Assembly: GCF_020166395.1 (NCBI RefSeq) | Contig: NZ_JAIQXU010000007.1 | Coordinates: 1-64,000 of the forward strand | Direction: 5' to 3' | From: Deinococcus betulae | GTDB lineage: Bacteria; Deinococcota; Deinococci; Deinococcales; Deinococcaceae | DNA length: 64,000 nt | In this document: positions 55,977 to 64,000 of the stretch, piece by piece | Layout: the number at the start of each line of letters is the position of its first letter | Numbering within the stretch: position 1 is the stretch's first letter | The notes under the pieces: model-generated | Database searches by the model: none | Seen by the model: only the letters and a program-made list of their open reading frames with translations | What the model was told of the DNA's origin: nothing | Program-made: the position numbers and the translations under genes

Positions 55977-57632
55977 TCAGCGGAACAGCGTGGGCATGGT
56001 GACTTCGCCGTCCACCCACACCCGGCCCTTCTCGCGCCGTTTGCCGCGAATCAGGGCGGTGTCGGCGCGGGCCAGCATCACCCCCGGCGTGGTCAGCACG
56101 CCGGGTGGCAAGAAGGCCAGCCCCGCCGTGCTGGTCAGGGCGTGCGTCAGGCCTGCTGCGGCAATGGGCCGCCGGCCCACAGCGTCCAGCACCCCTTCCA
56201 CGCGCAGCCGGATTTCTTCGGGGGTGGCCGCCTGCACCAGCAGGGCAAATTCGTCTCCGCCCAGGCGGCCCAGGGTGTCGCCAATCTGCGCCGCTGCCAG
56301 CATTCGCGCGCCCACCGCGTGCAGCACCTCGTCGCCCACCGGATGCCCAAAGGTATCGTTGACCCCCTTAAAGCCGTCCAGGTCAAAAATGGCCACGCCC
56401 AGGGCGCCGGGGCCAGGGGTCCGCAACTGCTCGTCCAGCTGGGCCAGAAAGCTGGCGCGGTTGGGCAGCCCGGTCAGGGCGTCGGTGGTGGCCTGGCGCT
56501 GCAATTCGGCGATGGGGTGCGTGGCGCGGCGCACCAGGGGCCAGGCCAGCAGGCCACTGAGCAGACTGGCCAGCAGCACCAGGGGCCACATGCCGCGCCG
56601 CCCACCGCTGCCCGTAAAGTCGGTGGCCGGGCCGTAGACCCCCACCAGCCACGGCTCGCCGCTTTGCATCTGGACCGGCTGCACCACGGCCACATAGGTC
56701 TGCCCCGCCACCCGCAGCCACTGGGCTCTGGGGTACAGCTGAAGGCGACCCTGGGGGTCCAGCAGCGCCCGCAGCGGCTTGTCGGCCACCTCGGCCAGCA
56801 GCGGGGCGTCGCCCGTCGTCTGTGGCCAGGGCCGCGAGGTGGCGATGGCATGCCCGCTGGCATCAGTCAGGAAGGCGCGGCTCTGGGCCCCCAGCGGCAG
56901 CGCCGAGAGCAGGCTGGCCAGCTGCTGCGTCTGCACGTCGGCCGCCACCACCAGAGGGCCGCTGGGGGTCACCGTGGCCTCGGCCACCGTGATGCCGGGC
57001 TGGTGAGAGGTCGCAAACTCGTAGGGGGGCGTCCAGACCACCTGCCCGGCGCGGGCCTGCGCCAGGCTGTACCAGGGACGGGTGCGCGGGTCGTAGCCGT
57101 CGTCGGCGCGCGAGGTGTTCAGCAGGCTGCCGCGCGCGCTGTAGGTGCGGTCAATCATCTGGCGCGCCGGCCGAACCTCAATCACGCGCGTAAACCGGCC
57201 CTTGTTGGCCGGGCCGTGGCGCTGCGCAAAGACGAAGCGGCCGTCCCGGTGGCCCACCATGACGCTGCTCAGCTGCGGCACGTTGTCCAGCAGCGCCCCG
57301 AACCCCACCAGCAGCCGCGCCGGGTTATCGGCAGGCAGCAGCTCGGAGCGCAGGTTGGCGCTGCTGAGGCGCACCGTCTGTTCAGCGGTGTGCAGGTGGG
57401 CGCGCACGCTCTCGGCGGTCACGCGGGTCAGCTGGGTCAGGTTGGCCTGGGTCTGTGCGCGCCGCCCCCGCTCCTGGGCCTGACGCTCGGTCCACAGGGC
57501 GGCAGCCAGGGTCAGCGCCTGGGTCAGCAGCAGCGCCGCCAGCACCAGCGCGCGCGAGGCCGAAAAGGCTCGCAGCGCCTGGGCAGCAGTTCGGGTGCGC
57601 CACTGGGACACAGAAGAGGGCGGAGCAGACAT
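55977..57632 (-). CDS. Diguanylate cyclase with extracytoplasmic Cache sensor
   Basis: A 551-aa membrane protein. One membrane segment (ALVLAALLLTQALTLAAAL) precedes a large periplasmic double-Cache domain (about 60-345) with DPRTRPWYSLA and GITVAEATVTPSGPLVVAADV. A second membrane segment (WPLVLLASLLSGLLAWPL) leads to the GGDEF domain (about 390-550): TDALTGLPNRASFL, FDLDGFKGVNDTFGHPVGDEVL and an intact RLGGDEFALL, so it should make cyclic di-GMP. The gene ends 24 bases before the ferredoxin start on the same strand. Confidence 0.93.
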   Translation of the reverse strand: MSAPPSSVSQWRTRTAAQALRAFSASRALVLAALLLTQALTLAAALWTERQAQERGRRAQTQANLTQLTRVTAESVRAHLHTAEQTVRLSSANLRSELLPADNPARLLVGFGALLDNVPQLSSVMVGHRDGRFVFAQRHGPANKGRFTRVIEVRPARQMIDRTYSARGSLLNTSRADDGYDPRTRPWYSLAQARAGQVVWTPPYEFATSHQPGITVAEATVTPSGPLVVAADVQTQQLASLLSALPLGAQSRAFLTDASGHAIATSRPWPQTTGDAPLLAEVADKPLRALLDPQGRLQLYPRAQWLRVAGQTYVAVVQPVQMQSGEPWLVGVYGPATDFTGSGGRRGMWPLVLLASLLSGLLAWPLVRRATHPIAELQRQATTDALTGLPNRASFLAQLDEQLRTPGPGALGVAIFDLDGFKGVNDTFGHPVGDEVLHAVGARMLAAAQIGDTLGRLGGDEFALLVQAATPEEIRLRVEGVLDAVGRRPIAAAGLTHALTSTAGLAFLPPGVLTTPGVMLARADTALIRGKRREKGRVWVDGEVTMPTLFR

Positions 57633-57751
57633 GGCCTCGGCGCAGTCTAGAGCCTGACCTGACGTTCACCTAGCCCCCAGGGGGACTGCCACCCGCACCT
57701 GTCCAGACGCTTGCGGGGGTGCTGGCTGGTGTTCAGTTCTGGCCCTCGCCG

Positions 57752-59407
57752 TCAGGGGACGTAGCGCCACGCCGCCACGTCCAGCAGGCCGCGCGGCGTC
57801 AGCTTCAGGGCCGGAATGACGGTTAAGCCCAGAAAGCTCAGGGTGGTCACCGGGTAGGGCAGGGTGCAGCCGTGGGCGCGGCACACGGCGGTCAGTTCGG
57901 TCAGAGCCGCCGCCGCCTGGGCCGGGGGCAGGTCAGTCATCAGGCCGGCGTAGGGCAGAGGCACCTGCGCGCGCACCTGGCCGCCCGCGACCACCACCGC
58001 GCCGCCGCCCAGGGCTTCCAGGGCCCGGCCTGCGGCGCGCACGTCCTCATCGGTGCCGCCCAGAAACGCGGCGTGGTGGGCGTCATGCAGCACGCTCAGG
58101 CCCAGGGTAGCGCCCCGCAGGCCGCTGCCGTTTGTCCAGCACGCGGCCCATTCGCCGCGTCCGTAGCGGTCGGCCACCACCAGCCGCGCGTCGCCGCTGC
58201 CGGGCGTGCCTACACCGGTCGTGATCTGGTCAGGGCTGACCACCATCACCGGCCAGTGGGGCGGGACCTCGAATGTGGCCGTCCCCCAGCCGGGCCCCAG
58301 ATTCACCTGACCGCCGGCCAGCGGGGGCGTGTGGGTGCCGGGGCGGGCCTCCTGGCCGCCCACGAAGGTCTCCAGCACCTCAAACCCGTGCAGGTCGCGC
58401 AGCAGCACGAAGTCGGCGTGGTAACCCGGCGCCACCAGCCCCAGGTCGTGCAGGCCCCAGTACTCGGCGGGGTTACAGGTGACCAGGGCCACGGCGTCGG
58501 CCGGGTGCAGGCCGCCCGCCACGCTGGCGCGCAGCAGCCGGTCCAGGTGGCCCAGTTCCAGCAGTTCGTCTACGCTCACGTCGTCGCTGACCAGCATGGC
58601 CCTGCGGGGGCGCTCACGCAGCACCGGCAGCAGCGCCTGAAGGTTGCGGGCGGCCGAGCCCTCGCGCACCATCAGCCACAGGCCGGCGCGCAGGCGCTCG
58701 CGGGCCTCTTCCGGAGTGGTGGCCTCGTGGTCCGAGTGCAGACCCGCCGCCGCGTACGCCTGAAGGTCGCGCCCCCGCACGCCCGCCGCGTGGCCGTCCA
58801 GCCGCCGGCCCGAGGCGCGGCCCGCGTCCAGCACCGCCCAGACCTCGGGGTCGCCGCCCAGGACACCAGGGTAATTCATCATCTCGGCCAGGCCCAGAAC
58901 GCCGGGCAGGGCCAGCAGACGCGCCGTGTCCCCGGCGTCAATGCGCGCGCCGCCCGTCTCGAAGGCGCTGGCCGGCACGCACGACGGCGCGCTGGCCCAC
59001 ACCCGCTGGCCCGAGGTCCGGCCGGCCTCCAGCATCCAGGCCAGCCCATCCGGGCCCAGCACGTTGACGACCTCGTGCGGCTCAGCCACCACGCCAGTGG
59101 TGCCGCGCGGCAGGGTGGCCGCCGCAAACCCCGCCGGGGTCAGCAGACTGGACTCGATATGAACGTGGCCGTCCAGAAAGCCTGGCGCCAGATACGCCCC
59201 GTGCGCCTCAACCACCCGCGCCGCCTGAAAGCCGCTGCCCAGCGCCGCCACCCGGCCCCCGGCCACCAGCACGTCGGCTTCAAACACCTCGCGCGTGGCG
59301 GGCTGCACCACCTGCGCGCCGCGAATCAGAAGGTCGCCCTGCTCCTCGCCGCGCGCGACCCGCACCAGCCGCCGCCTCTCCTCACTGCCTGCCCTCTGCG
59401 CCAACAT
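57752..59407 (-). CDS. ade: Adenine deaminase
   Basis: A 551-aa amidohydrolase converting adenine to hypoxanthine in purine salvage. Metal-binding and family blocks: GFLDGHVHIESSLLTP (H-x-H), VVAEPHEVVNVLG, GLHSDHEATTPEEA, AMLVSDDVSVDELL, and the C-terminal domain with DPDQITTGVG-like VSPDQITTGVG, VSVLHDAHHAAFLG-like segments and LPYPVTTLSFLGL. The ATG at 59407 follows TACACT by 5 bases; 39 upstream codons in frame are not family-like. With xpt in the same window, two purine-salvage enzymes are present. Confidence 0.93.
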   Translation of the reverse strand: MLAQRAGSEERRRLVRVARGEEQGDLLIRGAQVVQPATREVFEADVLVAGGRVAALGSGFQAARVVEAHGAYLAPGFLDGHVHIESSLLTPAGFAAATLPRGTTGVVAEPHEVVNVLGPDGLAWMLEAGRTSGQRVWASAPSCVPASAFETGGARIDAGDTARLLALPGVLGLAEMMNYPGVLGGDPEVWAVLDAGRASGRRLDGHAAGVRGRDLQAYAAAGLHSDHEATTPEEARERLRAGLWLMVREGSAARNLQALLPVLRERPRRAMLVSDDVSVDELLELGHLDRLLRASVAGGLHPADAVALVTCNPAEYWGLHDLGLVAPGYHADFVLLRDLHGFEVLETFVGGQEARPGTHTPPLAGGQVNLGPGWGTATFEVPPHWPVMVVSPDQITTGVGTPGSGDARLVVADRYGRGEWAACWTNGSGLRGATLGLSVLHDAHHAAFLGGTDEDVRAAGRALEALGGGAVVVAGGQVRAQVPLPYAGLMTDLPPAQAAAALTELTAVCRAHGCTLPYPVTTLSFLGLTVIPALKLTPRGLLDVAAWRYVP

Positions 59408-59580
59408 GCGCCAGTGTAGGGGCTGCCCCCGCATCCCGCCACCTCTCCCGCAAGCCAGGTAACGCCCATGTGCGGGCGCGGGCAGCCCAGGCAGTCCGGC
59501 TGACGCGGCGGTGGCCTGAAGCAAGAGGGGGCAAGGAACGGCAGCGTGCCGGAGGCCAGTCCGGGTCGCCGCCAGTCCTC

Positions 59581-60339
59581 TTACCCCCAGCGTTTAGAAA
59601 TCCGTTCCCACTGCCGCTCCCAGACCTGTTCGGGCGTGCGGTCAGGGTGCAGCAGGTCGTCCAGGTCGCGCGCCTCCAGCTGGCGGTATTCGCCGACCTC
59701 CAGGTTGCCCAGCCACAGGCCGCCCACGCGGTAGCGCAGCAGGCGCGTGACCGGGTGGCCGATGCCCTCCAGCATCCGGCGCACCTGCCGGTTGCGGCCT
59801 TCCCCCAGGACCACAAAAGCGCCGCCGCGCGCGGGGCGAGCATGCCGCGCCGTCGCCGGGCCGTCCTCCAGGGTCAGCGAGCCGTCCAGCAACTGGTCGA
59901 GGTCGTCCTGGGTGGGGTCGTGCGGGCCTTCAGTCCAGGCGCGGTAGGCCTTTTCATGGCCGTAGCGCGGGTGGGTCAGGGTCAGGGTTAGGTCGCCGTC
60001 GGTGGTCAGAATCAGCAGGCCTTCCGAGTCGCGGTCTAGGCGCCCCACGGGGTGCAGGCCCGGCACCGCTGGCATGGCGTCCAGCACATTCTTGCGGCCG
60101 TACTCGTCGCGGGCGGTGGTTACGTAGCCGCGCGGCTTGTAGAGCATATAGGTGACTTTCGGGGCGGCGTCCAGCAGGACCAGCGTGCCGTCCACACGCA
60201 CGTCGTCGGCGTCGGTGACCGTGCGGCCCAGGCCCGCCACCTCGCCGTTAACCGTCACGCGCCCGGCGCTAATCATGGCCTCGGCGGCGCGGCGCGAGGC
60301 CACCCCGGCGCGGGCCAGTCGCTTGTGCAGCCGCTCCAT
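59581..60339 (-). CDS. RluB/RsuA-family pseudouridine synthase
   Basis: A 252-aa RNA-modifying enzyme. The S4 RNA-binding domain is at the start (MERLHKRLARAGVASRRAAEAMISAGRVTVNG). The catalytic Asp is in VGRLDRDSEGLLILTTDG; KVTYMLYKPRGYVTT and EGRNRQVRRMLEGIGHPV are also conserved. The C-terminal 20 residues extend the fold (RTPEQVWERQWERISKRWG). The start ATG shares bases with the TAA of the upstream membrane gene (TAATG), so the two are coupled. Target is most likely a uridine in 23S or 16S rRNA. Confidence 0.92.
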   Translation of the reverse strand: MERLHKRLARAGVASRRAAEAMISAGRVTVNGEVAGLGRTVTDADDVRVDGTLVLLDAAPKVTYMLYKPRGYVTTARDEYGRKNVLDAMPAVPGLHPVGRLDRDSEGLLILTTDGDLTLTLTHPRYGHEKAYRAWTEGPHDPTQDDLDQLLDGSLTLEDGPATARHARPARGGAFVVLGEGRNRQVRRMLEGIGHPVTRLLRYRVGGLWLGNLEVGEYRQLEARDLDDLLHPDRTPEQVWERQWERISKRWG

Positions 60340-60710
60340 TACAGGCGCCCCCGGCGTGACGGCGTCCCCAGCAGGGCCAGCACCGCCAGCAGGGTCAGGC
60401 CTCCCGCAATCACCAGCAGGGTAGTCCGTAGTGCTCCAGGCAGGGTCTCGGTGCCGCGCAGCACCGGCGGCACCAGGGCCGCGACCAGCAGCAGGTTGCC
60501 GCCTACCAGCCCTCCCACCTTCACGGGGTCGGGCGCAAAGCTGGCCGCCAGCTGAAAGGCGCCCCAGGCCAGCACCACCGCGCCGGCGCCGCGTGCCAGC
60601 CACAGCGGCGCGACCCCCAGCAGCGAGGCGACGCCAGACGGCAGAAAATACAGGTACAGTCCCAGCGGAATAAACAGCAGGGCGGTCAGCCAGAACGCGG
60701 CGCGCAACAC
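60339..60710 (-). CDS. Small membrane protein with GTG start
   Basis: A 123-aa protein with about four hydrophobic segments: LRAAFWLTALLFIPLGLYLYFLP, LARGAGAVVLAWGAFQLAA, VGGLVGGNLLLVAALVPPVL and RTTLLVIAGGLTLLAVLALLG. The start is inferred as GTG at 60710 because TAGACT lies exactly 7 bases before it; no ATG fits, and the long frame upstream runs into truB on the other strand. Its stop overlaps the pseudouridine synthase start (TAATG). No family is recognised. Confidence 0.75.
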   Translation of the reverse strand: MLRAAFWLTALLFIPLGLYLYFLPSGVASLLGVAPLWLARGAGAVVLAWGAFQLAASFAPDPVKVGGLVGGNLLLVAALVPPVLRGTETLPGALRTTLLVIAGGLTLLAVLALLGTPSRRGRL

Positions 60711-60840
60711 ACGGGCCAGTCTACGGTATCTGCCAAAAGAAAAGCCGCTTTGAGGCCGCACTCCAGTCTGTTGTGTGCGGCCCCAATGGACTGCGTTCGC
60801 CGGAAAACAGCCTGACCCGCTTCCTGCTACCCTGCCCCCC

Positions 60841-61767
60841 ATGCCCGTGATTGCCGTGGACAAACCGCTGACCTTGACCTCGCACGATGTGGTGAACCGG
60901 GCCCGGCGTGCGCGCGGGACGCGGCGGGTGGGCCATACCGGCACCCTCGACCCGCTGGCGACCGGTGTGCTCGTCCTGTGCGTGGATGACAGCACCAAAG
61001 TTGTGCAGTTCATGGAAGCCGATAGCAAGGACTATCTGGCCTGGATCAGCCTGGGCGCCAGCACGCCCACCCTGGATGCTGAGGGGCCCGTGGAGGAGAC
61101 CGCCCCCGTTCCGCCGCTGACCGAAGCTGAGGTGAAAGCCGTCCTGGCCGGGTTTGTTGGCCCTCAGGCGCAGGTGCCTCCGCAGTACAGCGCGATTCAG
61201 GTGGGCGGGCAGCGGGCCTACGCGGTGGCCCGTGCCGGCGGCGCACTGGACCTGCCGGCCCGGTCTATCGTGATTCACGAGCTGGAGTTGCTAGGCATCT
61301 TTCCCAGCGTGCAGGCCGCGCCCCACACCTTTGACCCGCAAACTTGGCGCTCTGCCCAGGCTGGGCACACGGTCACCCTGCCAGACGCGCTGGGCGAGTT
61401 CCCGACCCTGCTGGTGTGGGCGCGGGTGGGCAGCGGCACCTACCTGCGGTCTCTGGCGCGTGACGTGGGCGCGGCGCTGGGCGTGCCGGCACATCTGGCC
61501 GGCCTGGTCCGGACCCGCGTGGGCCGCTACGACCTGAAGGACGCCGTGCCGCTGGACGACTTGGCCGGAGCCGAAGGCCTCCCTGATCTGGCGGCCCTGG
61601 ACTTCCCTGTCATTGAAGCCGATGAGCGCCTGGCCCGGGAGCTGCGGCAAGGCAAACGGCCTACCCATGAGGGTGCGGGCCGCTTTGTGGTGACGCTGGA
61701 CGGTGCTCTGGTGGCAGTGGTAGACGGCGACGGCGAAAAACTGAAAGTGGTGCGCGCCTGGGCATAA
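60841..61767 (+). CDS. truB: tRNA pseudouridine(55) synthase
   Basis: A 308-aa enzyme that makes pseudouridine 55 in tRNA. The catalytic Asp is in VGHTGTLDPLATGVLVLCVDDSTK. Also conserved are DKPLTLTSHDVVNRARR, PPQYSAIQVGGQRAYAVARAG and YLRSLARDVGAALG, and a C-terminal PUA-like tail is present. An insert of about 25 residues (FPSVQAAPHTFDPQTWRSAQ) lies in the second half. TACCCT (60828-60833) stands 7 bases before the ATG (leaderless). It is divergent from the small membrane gene. Confidence 0.95.
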   Translation: MPVIAVDKPLTLTSHDVVNRARRARGTRRVGHTGTLDPLATGVLVLCVDDSTKVVQFMEADSKDYLAWISLGASTPTLDAEGPVEETAPVPPLTEAEVKAVLAGFVGPQAQVPPQYSAIQVGGQRAYAVARAGGALDLPARSIVIHELELLGIFPSVQAAPHTFDPQTWRSAQAGHTVTLPDALGEFPTLLVWARVGSGTYLRSLARDVGAALGVPAHLAGLVRTRVGRYDLKDAVPLDDLAGAEGLPDLAALDFPVIEADERLARELRQGKRPTHEGAGRFVVTLDGALVAVVDGDGEKLKVVRAWA

Positions 61768-61772
61768 TGTTG

Positions 61773-61806
61773 GCCCTCGCAGCGGCAGGCTGCTGAACGG
61801 CAGGGC
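61773..61806 (+). terminator. Terminator after truB
   Basis: GCCCT (61773-61777) pairs with AGGGC (61802-61806) around an inner GCAGC/GCTGC fold, and TGTTTT follows directly, a rho-independent-like arrangement 5 bases after the stop. Confidence 0.6.
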
Positions 61807-61897
61807 TGTTTTGCTATCAACTCCACTTTGACTGCCGTCTTTGGTAGAGGTTCCCTACGGTGATTTCTCAAGCATTGCGGGGCTTCCTGGGGTTCTG

Positions 61898-63031
61898 CTA
61901 ACAGTTGGTGGTCAACCAGTGTAGAGCGGCGTTCAGCACTGGGTCGTTTGGAGTCTGAAACGCGGCCCAGTCGATCTGTACAGGCTCATCGGGGAGGAGG
62001 GCCGTGTCGTAGACGGTGCCTGTTCGGTCAGCGTCTAGGGCTGTCGTAATAAACAAGGTGGCGCCGTCCGGCAGCGGATACATGCTGTTGCATGTGGTCA
62101 GGCCGCGCGTGGCTTCCCCAAAGAGGCGCGTTCCACTTCGCCCCAGGCAGGACACCGTGACAATTTCACCACTGCTGGCGGTCAGAGGCGAGTTCAACAC
62201 GGCCACAGGGCTTTCGGGTGCCAGCGTGCCTATGGGCAGGCCACTCACTTGACAGATCGGCTCGGCGTCCATCCCAGCCTGACCGTCACGGTGCCACCAG
62301 CACCAGCGCTCTTCGCCCCTGACAAATGCGCCCAGGAGGCCGTCGCCCAGCAGCGGCCCCAGGCCGGCCACCATAGGCCACATGTTGCCGCCCAGATTGA
62401 GGCGCAGGTCAATCACCCAGCGCTGTGCGCCCTGCTCCGCCAGCTCTCTGAGCAGGGCTGCGAGGACGTCCTGGTAGGGTTCTCCACCGGCACAGATGCC
62501 TTCCAAATGACAGTCGGGAAGCGTCACCAGCCCCACACCACCAGGCAGGAGTTGGCCGGTTGGCCATGTCTGGAAGACCGGGGTATCCGCACGGTTCAGG
62601 GACAGGGACCAGCGGGCCGCACCACGCTGCACTTCCAGATGGACCTGTGGACCCGTGGGCAGACCATCATTGACACCAGGGCCGGGGGCCTGACCGTCAA
62701 GTGTGAGCAGGCGGTCGCCGCGCCGGAGCCCCGCCTGCTCGGCAGGACTGCCGGGCACCACCACCCCCAGCGTGCCGCCTGTGAAATACATGCCGAAGAT
62801 GCCGCTCTAGACGGTATCTGCCTGCGGGAGACGCAGAAAACTGTGTCGGTCGGTGAGGGCTGCCAGGGCGTGCCGCAGGGCAGGGTAGGTCTCAGCCGGC
62901 TCCACAGCGCCTGCGGCCAGCACTTCACAGGCGTGGGTGACGGCTGGCCAATCGACCCGGTCAGCGAAGAGGGCCTCCTGCTGGATGAGCGCCAGCGCCT
63001 CTTGCAGATACGTCCGGGCCTCAGGCTTCAT
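61898..63031 (-). pseudogene. S41-type peptidase gene interrupted by an in-frame TAG
   Basis: The first 74 codons ([18 protein letters not shown] to DRHSFLRLPQADTV) end in TAG at 62809-62807, and the same frame then continues SGIFGMYFTGGTLGVVVPGS for a further 302 residues. The second part holds a PDZ domain (GTLGVVVPGSPAEQAGLRRGDRLLTLDG) and the peptidase core with RWVIDLRLNLGGNMWPM and the catalytic Ser in LNSPLTASSGEIVTV. Together they make a typical C-terminal-processing-like peptidase. The stop replaces one codon, likely CAG. Re-initiation at the ATG at 62791 could yield a protein lacking the N-terminal domain. The start overlaps gatA by 11 bases. Confidence 0.8.
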
Positions 63032-64000
63032 ACCCAGGGGCCACCCCCGCCTTTACAAAGCCAAGCCCTTCCAGCCCGCCGGCCAGCCGCACCAGCCGCT
63101 CGTCCTGAAGCGCCGGCGCGATGAACTGAATCCCTACCGGCAAGGTCACGCCGTCAACCGTCTCAAACCCGGCGGGCACACTCAGGGCCGGCAGCCCCGC
63201 CAGGTTAATCGCCACCGTATCCACATCGGCGGCGTACATGGCCAGGGGGTCGCTGCTTTTCTCTCCACGCCGGAAAGCAGGGAAAGGGCTGGTGGGCGTG
63301 ACCAGCACGTCAAACTGCCCGAACGCTTCAGCAAAGCGGTTGGCGATCAGGCGCCGGACCTTCATAGCCTTGCTGTAGTAGGCGTCGTAATAGCCGCTGC
63401 TCAGGGCGTAGGTGCCAATCATGATGCGCCGCTGGACTTCCGGACCAAAGCCCTGTTCGCGGGTCAAGGTCATGGCCTCGGTCACGTCGCTCCCGGATAC
63501 CCGCGCGCCGTACACCATGCCGTCGTAGCGGGCGAGGTTGCTGCTGGCCTCGGGCATAGCAATCAGGTAATAAGCGGCAATCGCGTACTTCAGTTCCGGC
63601 AGGCTGACCTCGGCTATCGTGGCCCCAGCCCCGCGCAGGGCGTCCAGGGTGGTCTGCAGGGTCGCGTCCACCCCGGCCGTATTGCCGGCCAGACTTTCTT
63701 TCACCACGCCCACCCGTAGCCCCCGCAGGTCGTCAGGGGTGCCAGGGGCAAAAGCGGGCGGCGCGTCCAGACTGGTGGCGTCCAGGGGGTCTTGCCCCGC
63801 CAGCACATTCATCAGCAGGGCCAGGTCTTCAGCGGTATGGGCAAAGGGGCCAATCTGGTCCAGGCTGCTGGCGTAGGCCACCAGGCCGTACCGGCTGATG
63901 CGCCCGTAAGTGGGTTTCAGACCGTACACGCCGCAAAGGCTGGCCGGCTGGCGCACGCTGCCGCCCGTGTCGCTGCCCAGCGCCACCGGGGTTAGACCTG
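63021..64000 (-). CDS. gatA: Asp-tRNA(Asn)/Glu-tRNA(Gln) amidotransferase subunit A (3' part)
   Basis: The 5' end lies beyond the right edge; about 325 codons are visible, beginning [20 protein letters not shown], which contains the amidase signature with the serines of the Ser-cisSer-Lys triad. Later blocks are [41 protein letters not shown] and [11 protein letters not shown]. It liberates ammonia from glutamine for use by GatB. The last codons overlap the start of the broken S41 peptidase gene. gatB is at 44319 and gatC is not seen. Confidence 0.95.
   Translation of the reverse strand, partial: GLTPVALGSDTGGSVRQPASLCGVYGLKPTYGRISRYGLVAYASSLDQIGPFAHTAEDLALLMNVLAGQDPLDATSLDAPPAFAPGTPDDLRGLRVGVVKESLAGNTAGVDATLQTTLDALRGAGATIAEVSLPELKYAIAAYYLIAMPEASSNLARYDGMVYGARVSGSDVTEAMTLTREQGFGPEVQRRIMIGTYALSSGYYDAYYSKAMKVRRLIANRFAEAFGQFDVLVTPTSPFPAFRRGEKSSDPLAMYAADVDTVAINLAGLPALSVPAGFETVDGVTLPVGIQFIAPALQDERLVRLAGGLEGLGFVKAGVAPGYEA

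Noticed and set aside
25979..62809. Two genes split by TAG, considered as evidence that TAG is read as an amino acid.
   Set aside because: Several intact genes in the window end in TAG at the expected family length (for example those at 2504, 7594, 8706 and 12045), and no suppressor tRNA or pyrrolysine gene is seen.

Overview
The window reads as chromosomal DNA of a Deinococcus species or a very close relative. It is high in GC. Many genes begin directly at a promoter -10 box of the form TANNNT placed 5-8 bases before the start codon (leaderless genes, as described for Deinococcus). The gene content also fits: a DrRRA-like response regulator, split gatA and gatB, a carboxyltransferase, and IS982- and IS5-type insertion sequences. 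No rRNA, tRNA or CRISPR array was found.

Layout. 1-12 kb: sugar nucleotidyltransferase, a hydrolase lacking its nucleophile, response regulator, P1 peptidase, acetyltransferase, CobA-HemD fusion, two dehydrogenase-like proteins, APH-type kinase and xanthine phosphoribosyltransferase. 12-16 kb: acyl-CoA carboxylase beta subunit, then a 1.58-kb IS982-type element that carries a HEAT-like passenger gene and a transposase lacking two catalytic aspartates, then msrB. 16-26 kb: secreted CAP protein, a lone AAA+ ATPase, a cystine-type ABC importer without its ATPase, an intact IS5-type element, an NmrA-like protein, a divergent EamA/MarR pair and an acetyltransferase gene broken by TAG.

26.4-34.8 kb: a tightly packed six-gene operon (SWIM zinc finger, DUF5691, MoxR-type AAA+, SMI1/KNR4, DUF5682, VWA). 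It resembles the uncharacterised E. coli yehL-yehM-yehP-yehQ set, with an immunity-type SMI1/KNR4 gene inserted. It is divergent from a complete family-B DNA polymerase. This is the most likely little-understood system in the window. 37-44 kb: a secreted metalloprotease with an apparent lamin-tail-like domain, and a four-gene stress-type cluster (PRC barrel, DUF2382, two membrane proteins). 44-64 kb: gatB, membrane proteins, a CPA2 antiporter fused to a UBP zinc finger, two orphan histidine kinases, a sugar kinase, mltG, a DUF421 protein with a zinc ribbon, ferredoxin, a diguanylate cyclase, adenine deaminase, a pseudouridine synthase, truB, an S41 peptidase gene broken by TAG, and the 3' part of gatA running off the right edge.

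Three repeat families cut across these regions: an SNR-like dispersed repeat ending in CGTATAAGGCGG, AGTGGNN heptad arrays (one is split by the IS982-type element), and perfect hairpins acting as terminators. Family names and comparisons come from motif recognition and memory; nothing was searched.
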